A stretch of 64,000 nt of DNA from the NCBI GenBank assembly GCA_963849365.1, contig CAWKHA010000004.1, positions 1,116,001-1,180,000 of the forward strand, given 5' to 3'. The stretch's first letter is position 1. The number at the start of each line of letters is the position of its first letter. The position numbers and the translations under genes were made by a program. Below are positions 39,181-47,469 of this stretch, in pieces. Under the pieces are notes generated by a model. That model made no database searches, was not told the origin of the DNA, and saw nothing but the letters and a program-made list of their open reading frames with translations. Source of the stretch: CAVQCJ01 sp963849365. Lineage in GTDB: Bacteria; Actinomycetota; Actinomycetes; Prado026.

Positions 39181-39727
39181 CCTGGACGAGTTCTCCCGCG
39201 ACATCGCGGCTCACGTGCGGGCGTACCTCGCCGGCGTGCACGAGATCGCCGGCGGCGAGTCGCCGGAGACGGCGGTGGCCGGGCTGATCGTGCAGATGGC
39301 GCAGGTCTCGATGGCCGGGGCGATGCTCGGTGCCGTCGCGGATGTCGTCCCGCCCGACCGGTTCGAGGAGGACGCCGGGCCGGATCCGGACACCGAGCCG
39401 ATCCGGGAGGCGCTCGGCCGGCTGCTGGACGGTGTGGACGAGTACGCGTCGGTGTTCGACCCGCTGGTGCCGGAGCGGCCCGTGCACGGCCGGGTCTCCG
39501 ACGACGTGGCGGACGTCGCCGTCGAGCTCGAGCACGGGCTGCGGCACCTGGACGCCGGCCGCGCCGAGGAGGCGCTGTGGTGGTGGCAGTTCTCGTACCT
39601 GTCGCACTGGGGGGCTCAGGCTCTGAACGCGCAGCGGGCGCTGCTGTCGATCGTGGCGCACCAGCGGCTGGACTCGGACGACGAAGAGGCCGCCGCCGCC
39701 GAGGTCGACGCGCTCTTGCGCGACTAG
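39173..39727 (+). CDS. DUF5063 family protein
   Basis: A 184-residue, acidic, helical protein without signal peptide. It opens SDLDEFSRDIAAHVRAYLAG and has DVAVELEHGLRHLDAGRAEEALWWWQFSYLSHWG, a family hallmark, in the second half. It is conserved in actinobacteria between recR and lysC but has no known activity. The ATG overlaps the recR stop region, so translation is linked. Confidence 0.85.
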   Translation: MSDLDEFSRDIAAHVRAYLAGVHEIAGGESPETAVAGLIVQMAQVSMAGAMLGAVADVVPPDRFEEDAGPDPDTEPIREALGRLLDGVDEYASVFDPLVPERPVHGRVSDDVADVAVELEHGLRHLDAGRAEEALWWWQFSYLSHWGAQALNAQRALLSIVAHQRLDSDDEEAAAAEVDALLRD

Positions 39728-39850
39728 CTTCCCGGCCGTGGCGTCGGACAGCGCAACGGCCCAGCCCGAGTCCCCACGCAGCCAGGTCGGCACGGGCTCC
39801 CGGTATCCTGGCCCTTCCGCCGGATCGATCGCCCCGAGGAGGGGTCAAGA

Positions 39851-41140
39851 GTGCCGCTCGTCGTGCAGAAGTACGGCGGATCGTCCGTGGCCGACGCCGC
39901 CTGCGTGAAGCGGGTCGCGCAGCGGATCGTCGACACCAGGAACGCCGGGTACGACGTGGTCGTCGTCGTGTCCGCCATGGGGGACACCACCGACGACCTG
40001 ATCGAGCTCGCCCGGCAGGTCTCCCCCGACCCGCCCGGCCGCGAGCTCGACATGCTGCTGACCGCCGGGGAGCGCATCTCCATGGCCGTCCTGGCGATGG
40101 CCATCCACGACCTTGGCATCCAGGCCCGCTCGTTCACCGGCAGCCAGGCCGGTGTGATCACCGACGAGGTGCACGGCCGGGCCCGCATCATCGACGTCAC
40201 GCCCGGGCGGATCCGGAGCACCCTGGACACCGGCGCGGTCGCGATCGTGGCGGGGTTCCAGGGTGTCAGCCAGGACAGCAAGGACATCACGACGCTCGGC
40301 CGTGGCGGCTCCGACACCACCGCGGTCGCGCTCGCGGCGGCGCTGGACGCCGAGGTCTGCGAGATCTACACGGACGTCGACGGCGTCTTCACCGCCGACC
40401 CGCGGATCGTGCCGTCCGCCCGCAAGCTCGACCGCATCACGTACGCCGAGATGCTCGAGATGGCGGCCAGCGGCGCGAAGGTGCTGCACCTTCGCTGCGT
40501 CGAGTACGCCCGCCGCTTCGAGCTCCCCATCCACGTGCGCTCGTCGTTCAGCGACCGCACCGGGACCTGGGTCGTGCCCGACCCGGCCGACTCAGCGCAA
40601 CCGGAAGGCAGGGACGACGTGGAGCAGCCGATCATCTCGGGGGTCGCCCACGACCGCAGCGAGGCCAAGGTCACCGTGGTCGGCGTTCCGGACCGCCCCG
40701 GTGAGGCGGCGGCGATCTTCGAAGCGGTCGCGGCCGCCGAGGTCAACATCGACATGATCGTGCAGAACGTCTCGGCGGCTGCGACGCACCGCACCGACAT
40801 CACGTTCACGCTGCCCAAGGCCGAGGGCGACCGCGTCATCGCCGCCCTGGACGCGCGCAAGGCGGAGATCGGGTTCGAGTCGCTCGCGTACGACCCGGCC
40901 ATCGGCAAGGTCTCCCTCGTCGGGGCGGGCATGCGCTCGCACCCGGGCGTCTCGGCGACGTTCTTCCGCGCGCTCGCCGACGCCGGCGTCAACGTGGAGC
41001 TGATCTCGACGTCGGAGATCCGGATCTCGGTCGTGTGCCGGGAGAAGGATGTCGATACTGCGGTGACGGCCGTTCACTCGGCGTTCGGCCTGGACGCGCA
41101 GACCCAGGAAGCCGTGGTGTACGGAGGGACCGGGAGATGA
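39851..41140 (+). CDS. lysC: Aspartate kinase (alpha subunit)
   Basis: A 429-residue aspartokinase, first step of the aspartate pathway to lysine, threonine and methionine. It has VVQKYGGSSVAD, the kinase core with FQGVSQDSKDITTLGRGGSDTTAVALAAAL, and two ACT domains after residue 260 (VTVVGVPDRPGEAAAIFEAV and VSLVGAGMRSHPGVSATFF) that bind feedback effectors such as lysine and threonine. GTG start at 39851 after GAGGAGGGG. It overlaps asd (ATGA). It probably contains an internal start for a beta subunit. Confidence 0.96.
   Translation: MPLVVQKYGGSSVADAACVKRVAQRIVDTRNAGYDVVVVVSAMGDTTDDLIELARQVSPDPPGRELDMLLTAGERISMAVLAMAIHDLGIQARSFTGSQAGVITDEVHGRARIIDVTPGRIRSTLDTGAVAIVAGFQGVSQDSKDITTLGRGGSDTTAVALAAALDAEVCEIYTDVDGVFTADPRIVPSARKLDRITYAEMLEMAASGAKVLHLRCVEYARRFELPIHVRSSFSDRTGTWVVPDPADSAQPEGRDDVEQPIISGVAHDRSEAKVTVVGVPDRPGEAAAIFEAVAAAEVNIDMIVQNVSAAATHRTDITFTLPKAEGDRVIAALDARKAEIGFESLAYDPAIGKVSLVGAGMRSHPGVSATFFRALADAGVNVELISTSEIRISVVCREKDVDTAVTAVHSAFGLDAQTQEAVVYGGTGR
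40619..41140 (+). CDS. Probable internal translation start, aspartate kinase beta subunit
   Basis: An in-frame GTG at 40619 begins VEQPIISGVAHDRSEAKVTV, the exact counterpart of the lysC-beta start in Corynebacterium glutamicum. GGAAGGCAGGG lies 7-16 bases upstream and can serve as its ribosome-binding site. The product would be 173 residues, only the two ACT regulatory domains, and would pair with the full-length alpha chain. Confidence 0.6.
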   Translation: MEQPIISGVAHDRSEAKVTVVGVPDRPGEAAAIFEAVAAAEVNIDMIVQNVSAAATHRTDITFTLPKAEGDRVIAALDARKAEIGFESLAYDPAIGKVSLVGAGMRSHPGVSATFFRALADAGVNVELISTSEIRISVVCREKDVDTAVTAVHSAFGLDAQTQEAVVYGGTGR

Positions 41141-42198
41141 CGCAGCGCAAGCCGACCCTGGCGGTCGTCGGAGCCACCGGCGCCGTCGGCACCGTGATGC
41201 TCGACCTGCTGTCCACGCGACCCGACGTGTGGGGCGAGATCCGGCTGGTCGCGTCGGCGCGCTCGGCCGGCCGGCGGCTGCGCGTACGGGGTGAGGATGT
41301 CGAGGTCGTCGCGCTGGCGCCCGAGGTCTTCGACGGTGTCGACGTCGCGATGTTCGACGTCCCCGACGAGGTGTCCGCGCAGTGGGCGCCGGTCGCCGCG
41401 GAGCGCGGCGCCGTCGCGGTCGACAACTCCGGTGCGTTCCGGATGGACCCGGACGTCCCGCTCGTCGTGCCCGAGGTCAACTCCGGCGCCGTGCGGCTCC
41501 GGCCCAAGGGCATCATCAGCAACCCGAACTGCACGACGCTCTCGATGATCGTCGCGGTCGGCGCGCTGCACCGCGCGTACGGGCTGCGCGAGCTCGTCGT
41601 TTCGTCGTACCAGGCCGCGTCGGGCGCCGGGCAGGCCGGCATCGACACCCTGCACGCGCAGCTGGCCAAGGTCGGCGGGGACCCGTCGCTTGGCAGCCGG
41701 GCCGGCGACGTCCGGGCGGTGGTCGGCGACGATCTCGGGCCGTTCCCCGCGCCGCTGGCTCTGAACGTGGTCCCGTGGGCGGGTTCGCTGCGCGACGGCG
41801 GCTGGTCCAGCGAGGAGCTGAAGGTCCGCAACGAGTCCCGCAAGATCCTGGGCCTGCCGGACCTGCGGATCACCGCGACCTGCGTCCGCGTGCCGGTCGT
41901 GACCACGCACACCCTCGCCGTGCACGCGGTGTTCGACGGCACGCCGGACCCCGACGAGGCCCGCGAGCTGCTGCGTGCCGCCGACGGGGTCGAGGTCGTC
42001 GACGACCCCGCCGCCGGCCAGTTCCCGACCCCCGCGGACGTTGTGGGCACCGACCCCACCTGGGTGGGACGGATCCGCGTGTCGCTGGACGACCCGCACG
42101 CGCTCGAGCTGTTCGTCTGCGGCGACAACCTGCGCAAGGGCGCGGCGCTGAACACCGCCCAGATCGCCGAGCTGGTCGCCGCCGAGCTCGGCGGCTAG
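41137..42198 (+). CDS. asd: Aspartate-semialdehyde dehydrogenase
   Basis: A 353-residue enzyme that reduces aspartyl phosphate to the semialdehyde with NADPH. It shows LAVVGATGAVG (NADP loop), SNPNCTT with the active-site Cys, and SSYQAASGAGQAG. ATG at 41137 overlaps the lysC stop, giving a two-gene operon common to actinobacteria. Length is typical. Confidence 0.96.
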   Translation: MTQRKPTLAVVGATGAVGTVMLDLLSTRPDVWGEIRLVASARSAGRRLRVRGEDVEVVALAPEVFDGVDVAMFDVPDEVSAQWAPVAAERGAVAVDNSGAFRMDPDVPLVVPEVNSGAVRLRPKGIISNPNCTTLSMIVAVGALHRAYGLRELVVSSYQAASGAGQAGIDTLHAQLAKVGGDPSLGSRAGDVRAVVGDDLGPFPAPLALNVVPWAGSLRDGGWSSEELKVRNESRKILGLPDLRITATCVRVPVVTTHTLAVHAVFDGTPDPDEARELLRAADGVEVVDDPAAGQFPTPADVVGTDPTWVGRIRVSLDDPHALELFVCGDNLRKGAALNTAQIAELVAAELGG

Positions 42199-42282
42199 CG
42201 GTGGAGCGGGGTGTCGATCGCGGTCGCTGCCGTTCGTCGTCATGATGTCCGAGCGACCATTCGGCACCGAACCGGAGGCGAC

Positions 42283-42642
42283 ATGAAGTACATGCTCCTG
42301 ATCTTCAGCAACCCGGAGAACTGGTCCGCGCTGAACGAGGTGGAGACCAAGGAGGTCATGGACGAGTACTGGGCCTTCACCCAGCACATCACCGAGTCCG
42401 GTGAGTTCGTCTCCGGCGAGCCGCTGCAGGGCACCGAGACCGCCACGGTCGTCCGCGTGAGCGACACCGGTCGCACCGTCTCGGACGGGCCGTTCGTGGA
42501 GAGCAAGGAGATCCTCGCGGGCTACTACGTCGTCGACTGCGCAGGCCTGGACCGGGCGCTCGAGCTGGCTGCCCAGATCCCCGACGCCCGCTTCGGCGCG
42601 ATCGAGGTCAGGCCGGTAGCCGACTTCGGCCCCACTCCCTGA
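42283..42642 (+). CDS. YCII/DGPF-domain protein, ECF42 sigma partner
   Basis: A 119-residue YCII-fold protein carrying the DGPF motif (VSDGPFVESKEILAGYYVVD). Such proteins are encoded beside ECF42 sigma factors and are thought to act with them. Start ATG at 42283 follows a GGAGGCG site. It precedes the sigma gene by 30 bases. Its catalytic activity, if any, is unknown. Confidence 0.9.
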   Translation: MKYMLLIFSNPENWSALNEVETKEVMDEYWAFTQHITESGEFVSGEPLQGTETATVVRVSDTGRTVSDGPFVESKEILAGYYVVDCAGLDRALELAAQIPDARFGAIEVRPVADFGPTP

Positions 42643-42672
42643 GTCGCGCAGGGGACCGCGGGAGTCGCCGTC

Positions 42673-43968
42673 GTGGCGCAGCCGGTCGTTCCCGAGGACG
42701 TGTTCCGGGCCGAGTCCGGACGGGTCCTGGGAGCGCTCATGCGCCGCTTCGGCGACCTCGACGTCGCAGAGGAGGCCTACCAGGACGCCTGCCTCGCCGC
42801 GCTGGAGACGTGGCCGCGGGACGGCGTGCCGTCCAACCCCGGCGCCTGGCTGACCACCGCGGCCCGCAACAAGGCGCTCGACCGGGTCCGCCGCGAGCAG
42901 CAGCGGCGGGGTCGCGAGGCGGAGTCGCTGGGTCTGCACGCCGACCGCCCGGTCGAGCCCGCAGCGCCGGGGGCCGACGAGGTCGCCGACCTGGGCGGCT
43001 CGGCCGCCGTGCTCGACGACGACGACCAGCTGCGGCTGCTCTTCCTGTGCTGCCACCCTGCCCTGGCCGAGCAGGCGCAGGTCGCGCTGACGCTGCGCAC
43101 GGTCGGCGGCCTCACCACGAGCGAGATCGCCCGGGCCTTCCTCGTCCCGGAGCCGACCATGGCCCAGCGGCTGGTCCGGGCCAAGCGGAAGATCGCGATC
43201 GCCGGCATCCCGTTCCGCCTCCCCGAGGGCCCGGAGCTGGCCGACCGCACCGCCGCGGTCCTGCACGTGGTCTACCTGATCTTCAACGAGGGCTACGCAG
43301 CCAGCGAGGCCGGCGACGAAGGTCCGCTGGTGCGCACCGACCTGTGCGAGGAGGCGTTGCGGCTGTCGGCGCTGCTGCGGCGGCTGCTGCCGGACGAGGC
43401 CGAGGTGACCGGCCTGGCTGCGCTGCTGCTCCTGCACGACGCTCGGCGGGCGGCCCGCACCGACGCGGCCGGGCGGCTGGTCCCCATCGACGAGCAGGAA
43501 CGCTCGATGTGGGACCACGACCGCATCCGCTCCGGTCTCGCCCTGGTCGAGAGTGCCCTGCGCACCGGACCGGTCGGGCCGTACCAGATCGAGGCGTCGA
43601 TCGCGGCGCTGCACGCCGAGGCGCCGACGTACGAGACGACCGACTGGCCGCAGATCGTCGCGCTGTACGGCCTGCTCGAGCAGGCGGTGCCCGGCCCGAT
43701 GGTGCGGCTGAACCGGGCTGTCGCGGTCGCGATGCTCGACGGACCCCAGGCCGGTCTGGACGCGGTCGACCGGATCGAGGCGGCCGGCGAGCTGGCCGGC
43801 CACCACCGCGTGTACGCCGTGCGCGCCCACCTGATGGAGGAGCTCGGCCGGACCCGGGAGGCCCGGGCCGCGTACGACCGGGCGTTGGAGCTGGCGACGA
43901 GCGGGCCCGAACGCGACTACCTGCGCATGCGCCGGGACCGGCTCAACCCAGACCGAACGTCACCGTGA
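42673..43968 (+). CDS. ECF42-type RNA polymerase sigma factor
   Basis: A 431-residue sigma factor with a sigma2 region (GDLDVAEEAYQDACLAALETWP), sigma4 (LTTSEIARAFLVPEPTMAQRLVRAKRK) and a long C-terminal TPR-like extension (from about residue 200) typical of group ECF42. These lack a classical anti-sigma and rely on the C-terminal part. GTG start at 42673, 30 bases after the DGPF gene. Its 3' end overlaps the convergent SIMPL gene by 26 bases. Confidence 0.92.
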   Translation: MAQPVVPEDVFRAESGRVLGALMRRFGDLDVAEEAYQDACLAALETWPRDGVPSNPGAWLTTAARNKALDRVRREQQRRGREAESLGLHADRPVEPAAPGADEVADLGGSAAVLDDDDQLRLLFLCCHPALAEQAQVALTLRTVGGLTTSEIARAFLVPEPTMAQRLVRAKRKIAIAGIPFRLPEGPELADRTAAVLHVVYLIFNEGYAASEAGDEGPLVRTDLCEEALRLSALLRRLLPDEAEVTGLAALLLLHDARRAARTDAAGRLVPIDEQERSMWDHDRIRSGLALVESALRTGPVGPYQIEASIAALHAEAPTYETTDWPQIVALYGLLEQAVPGPMVRLNRAVAVAMLDGPQAGLDAVDRIEAAGELAGHHRVYAVRAHLMEELGRTREARAAYDRALELATSGPERDYLRMRRDRLNPDRTSP

Positions 43969-44734
43969 CCTGGACGGCGACGTCCTGGCTTCCCGCAGCG
44001 ATCGGGACTGCCGCGCGTGCAGCGCTCTGCGTGGCGCCGTACCCGTAGAACTGCTGTGGTTGCGGCTGCTGGACCACCTCGCTGATGGTAACGACCGGCC
44101 CGAGGCTGCGGCCGGCGTCGTGGGCGTACTGCTCGGCCTTCGCCTTCGCGTTCGCGTAGGCGTCGTCCCGGGCCCGGCTCAGCAGCGGTCCGTCGTCCTT
44201 GAGGTCCAGGCTCACGCCGTCGACCCGGACGAGGTTCCTGCCGGCGGCGACCGCGGCGGAGATGTCGTCACCGGCCTTGGCGATGTCGCGGAACGTGGCG
44301 GTCAGCCCCTCGACGACGGTGTAGCCGTCGGTCGTGCCCTTGCTGGTGTAGCGCGGCTGCACGGAGACGTTGGACGTCTGCAGGTCCTTCGTCTCGACGC
44401 CGTGCGCGCGCAGCGACTTCTGCAGGGCCGCCATCGTGGTGTTGGCGGTCGCGAACGCCGAGCTCACGGTCGATCCGTTCGCGTTGACCGAGAAGGACAC
44501 GGCGATCGTGTCCGGGGTGCCCGAGACGGTGCCGTTCCCTACGACCGTGATGCCCGGGTCGGCCACAGAGCCCGCGCTCGAGGTGAGGGCCACGGCGGAC
44601 GTGCGCAGTGCGGAGCCGTCGGCTCCGGAGGTGGCTCCGGCCGAACGCGCCGAGCCGAGGACGTAGGCGGCAAGCAAGCCCAGCGCGACCGCGACGGCGA
44701 CGGCGATCCGGCGAGGGCTGACGGTGATCGTCAT
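43943..44734 (-). CDS. SIMPL-domain (DUF541) secreted protein
   Basis: A 263-residue protein with an N-terminal signal or anchor segment (about 10-32, IAVAVAVALGLLAAYVLGSA) and a DUF541/SIMPL domain (ITVVGNGTVSGTPDTIAVSF at about 62-81, SLDLKDDGPLLSRARDDAYANAKAKAEQYA near 178-207). Similar proteins are periplasmic or lipid-linked in other bacteria; function is not settled. It starts 35 bases from the nested palindrome at 44769, which would lie in its promoter region. Confidence 0.88.
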   Translation of the reverse strand: MTITVSPRRIAVAVAVALGLLAAYVLGSARSAGATSGADGSALRTSAVALTSSAGSVADPGITVVGNGTVSGTPDTIAVSFSVNANGSTVSSAFATANTTMAALQKSLRAHGVETKDLQTSNVSVQPRYTSKGTTDGYTVVEGLTATFRDIAKAGDDISAAVAAGRNLVRVDGVSLDLKDDGPLLSRARDDAYANAKAKAEQYAHDAGRSLGPVVTISEVVQQPQPQQFYGYGATQSAARAAVPIAAGSQDVAVQVTVTFGLG

Positions 44735-44768
44735 GCTCCCTCGACGCGCCCTGCCGCTGTCCGGTTCC

Positions 44769-44901
44769 GTCTCGTGTCAGACCGAGCCAGGGCCACCCCC
44801 CGCGCCGCCGATCATGAGAGATGTACACGCTGCCGGCCCTCGGACACGTACATCTCTCATGATCAACGAGCGGGGGGGCCCGGCTCGGTCTGACAGGAGA
44901 C
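44769..44901. repeat. Nested double palindrome: family B around family A
   Basis: The outer arms begin GTCTCGTGTCAGACCGAGCC (44769-44788) and match 44882-44901 with one mismatch; pairing extends inward to about 44801 and 44872 through C-rich/G-rich runs. The inner arms GATCATGAGAGATGTAC (44810-44826) and 44848-44864 pair perfectly. The inner unit shares its outer bases with the element at 28017, and the outer unit with the one in dnaX. It looks like one element inserted into another. Confidence 0.85.
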
Positions 44902-44912
44902 GGCACGGGCCG

Positions 44913-47420
44913 TCAGGACAGGATGCGCTTCCGCTCGGGGTCGTACATCGGCCGCAACGAGGCGGTCGCCGGGACCAGGTGCCCGGCGCAGTCGATCTCG
45001 AACCGGGTCCGCGCGAGCCACTCCTCGGTGACGCCGCCCGCGTTCTCGACCACCGCCAGCCCGACCGCCCCGCCGAGCGTGTGGCCGTAACCGGCCGCGC
45101 GCACGTAGCCGACCCAGGCGCCGTCGACGAGCACCGGCTCGTTGCCGTACAGCCTGGCGCCGGGGTCCTGCGCGAGCAGCTGCACCATGGCGCGCCGGCC
45201 GCGCTCGGGGTCCGCGCGCAGGGCGAGCAGCGCGTCCCGACCGACGAACCCTCCGGGCTTGTCCCACGCGACCGCGAACCCGAGCCCGACGTCGAGCGGG
45301 TTGTCGGTGTTGTCGATGTCGACACCGAAGTCGCGGTACGCCTTCTCCAGGCGCAGGCCCCCCATCGCCGTTAGCCCGACCGGGCGTAGGCCCAGGTCCG
45401 CTCCCGCGTGCAGCAACGAGTCGTACAGCGTCGGCGCGTACTCGGTCGGCACGTGCAGCTCGTAGCCCAGCTCGCCGACATACGTCACCCGCAGCGCGAG
45501 CACGCGGGCGTAGTCCAGCTCGATCTCCCGCGCGCTCATGTACCCGAACGCCTCATTGGACAGGTCCGCGGGCGTCATCCGCTGCAGCAGCTCCCTCGAG
45601 CGTGGACCCTGCACCGAGAGCAGCACCGTCGCCGAGGTCGTGTCGGTGACGTGGACCTGCTCGCCGGCGCGCGTCGCGCGGCGGATCATTGCGGCGACCC
45701 GCCGGTGCGTGACGTCGGACGCGACGACGAGGAACCGGTCGGGGGCCAGCCGGGTCACGGTCAGGTCTGCCTGGATCCCCGCCCCGGCGTCCAGCCACTG
45801 GGTGTACGTGATGCGGCCGGCCTCGCGGTCCACGTCACCGACCGACAGCCGGCCCAGCACGGTGACGGCGTCCGGCCCGGCGACAGCGAACTTCGCCATC
45901 AGCGTCATGTCCATCACGCCGACCGCGTCCCGGACCGCCCGGTGCTCGGCGCCGACGACGTCGAACGAGGGCTGCGGCCCGAAGTCGCTGCGGGGGCGCA
46001 GGCGCTCCGCCGCATCGGGGCTGCCGGCGAACCACTCCGGGTACTCCCACCCCATCGAGACGCCGAAGTGCGCGCCGGCCGCGACGTGCCGGTCGTGCAG
46101 CGGCGAGCGGCGGACCCCGCGTGCCGACGAAGGCTGCCAGGACGGCCAGGCCGCGTCGCCGAAGAGGACGCCGAGCTGCTCGACCGTCCGCTCCGCGCGG
46201 AACCGGCGGCTGACCTCGTGCGGGAGCGCCCGCTCGACCGCGTACCCGGCGACGTCGACGGGTGCGACGCCGTCGACCATCCACTGCGCCACCACCGAGC
46301 CGACGCCGCCGCCGAGCAGGATGCCGAGCGAGTTCAGGCCGGCCGCCACCCAGTAGCCGTCCAGGTCCGGCGCCGGTCCCAGCATCGGGTGCACGTCCGG
46401 GGTGAAGCTCTCCGGCCCGCAGAAGAACTTCGTGATGCCGACGCCGGACAGCACCGGGATGCGGTCCATGGCCTTCTCCAGGTACGGGCCAACCCGGTCC
46501 CAGTCCGGGGGTAGCTCGGCGAACGAGGAGTCGCCGGGGACGCCTTCCAGGTGCCACGGCGCGGCCACCGGCTCGAACAGTCCGACCAGCAGGCCACCGC
46601 CCTCCTCGCGGTAGTAGCCGTAACGGTCCGGGTCCTCGATCACCGGCAGGTCGCGGTGCACTCCCGCGAACGGCTCGGTCAGCAGGTAGTAGTGCTCGGC
46701 CGCCTGCAGCGGGATGTCGACGCCGGCGAGGGCTCCCAGCTGCCGGGCCCACATGCCGGCGCAGTTGACGACGTGCTCGGTCTCGACGGTTCCGCGGTCG
46801 GTCACCACCCCGGTGACCCGGCCGGCCACCGTCCGTACCCCGGTCACCGCGACGCCCTCGACCACGCGCGCCCCGCGGTCGCGCGCGCCGCGGGCGAGCG
46901 ACATGCAGACGTCGACCGGGTTCGCCCGTCCCTCGTCGGCGACGAGGAAACCGGCGAGGACGTCGTCGGTGCGGGCGAACGGCCACAGCGCCGCGACCTC
47001 GGCCGGGGAGATCTCGTGGTCGTCGACGCCGAAGCCGCGGGCGAAGGCGGCCTCCCGGCGCAGCGCCTCCAGCCGGGCCGGCGTGGTGGCCAGCGAGATG
47101 TGGCCGATGGGCCGGAATCCGGTGGACAGCCCCGTCTCGGACTCGAGCCGTTCGTAGAGGTCGCGCGAGTACCGGCTCATCCACACCGAGGTCTCGTCGG
47201 CCATGCCGGCCGAGGTGATCAGCCCGGCGGCGTGCCACGTCGTCCCGGAGGTGAGCCGATCCCGCTCGAGCACGAGGACGTCGTCCCAGCCCAGCCGGGT
47301 CAGGTGGTAGGCGACGCTCGCGCCGATCACGCCGCCGCCCACGACGACGACGCGGGCCCGCCCGGGCAGGTCCGGGCCGGTGCCGGCGGAAGGGGCTGCA
47401 GGAGAGGTCGGGACGGTCAT
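44913..47420 (-). CDS. FAD-dependent dimethylglycine/sarcosine dehydrogenase-like protein with GcvT domain
   Basis: An 835-residue enzyme. The N-terminal FAD domain has RVVVVGGGVIGASVAYHLTRLG and VNCAGMWARQLG; a C-terminal GcvT-like tetrahydrofolate domain (about residues 430-835) includes VQGPRSRELLQRM and YVGELGYELHVP. This layout matches dimethylglycine dehydrogenase and related demethylases, which pass a one-carbon unit to tetrahydrofolate. Start ATG at 47420; an in-frame ATG at 47432 is an alternative. Substrate could be dimethylglycine, sarcosine or another N-methyl amine. The nested palindrome begins 12 bases past its stop. Confidence 0.9.
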   Translation of the reverse strand: MTVPTSPAAPSAGTGPDLPGRARVVVVGGGVIGASVAYHLTRLGWDDVLVLERDRLTSGTTWHAAGLITSAGMADETSVWMSRYSRDLYERLESETGLSTGFRPIGHISLATTPARLEALRREAAFARGFGVDDHEISPAEVAALWPFARTDDVLAGFLVADEGRANPVDVCMSLARGARDRGARVVEGVAVTGVRTVAGRVTGVVTDRGTVETEHVVNCAGMWARQLGALAGVDIPLQAAEHYYLLTEPFAGVHRDLPVIEDPDRYGYYREEGGGLLVGLFEPVAAPWHLEGVPGDSSFAELPPDWDRVGPYLEKAMDRIPVLSGVGITKFFCGPESFTPDVHPMLGPAPDLDGYWVAAGLNSLGILLGGGVGSVVAQWMVDGVAPVDVAGYAVERALPHEVSRRFRAERTVEQLGVLFGDAAWPSWQPSSARGVRRSPLHDRHVAAGAHFGVSMGWEYPEWFAGSPDAAERLRPRSDFGPQPSFDVVGAEHRAVRDAVGVMDMTLMAKFAVAGPDAVTVLGRLSVGDVDREAGRITYTQWLDAGAGIQADLTVTRLAPDRFLVVASDVTHRRVAAMIRRATRAGEQVHVTDTTSATVLLSVQGPRSRELLQRMTPADLSNEAFGYMSAREIELDYARVLALRVTYVGELGYELHVPTEYAPTLYDSLLHAGADLGLRPVGLTAMGGLRLEKAYRDFGVDIDNTDNPLDVGLGFAVAWDKPGGFVGRDALLALRADPERGRRAMVQLLAQDPGARLYGNEPVLVDGAWVGYVRAAGYGHTLGGAVGLAVVENAGGVTEEWLARTRFEIDCAGHLVPATASLRPMYDPERKRILS

Positions 47421-47469
47421 GCCCTGAATCATCCTTCAAGATCTGCCCCGGCGTCGCCTGTTCGGTGTC

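Noticed and set aside
41074..43830. A 918-codon minus-strand frame over asd, the DGPF gene and the ECF42 gene.
   Set aside because: Antisense shadow; composition is typical of the third-position GC bias in the real genes on the plus strand.
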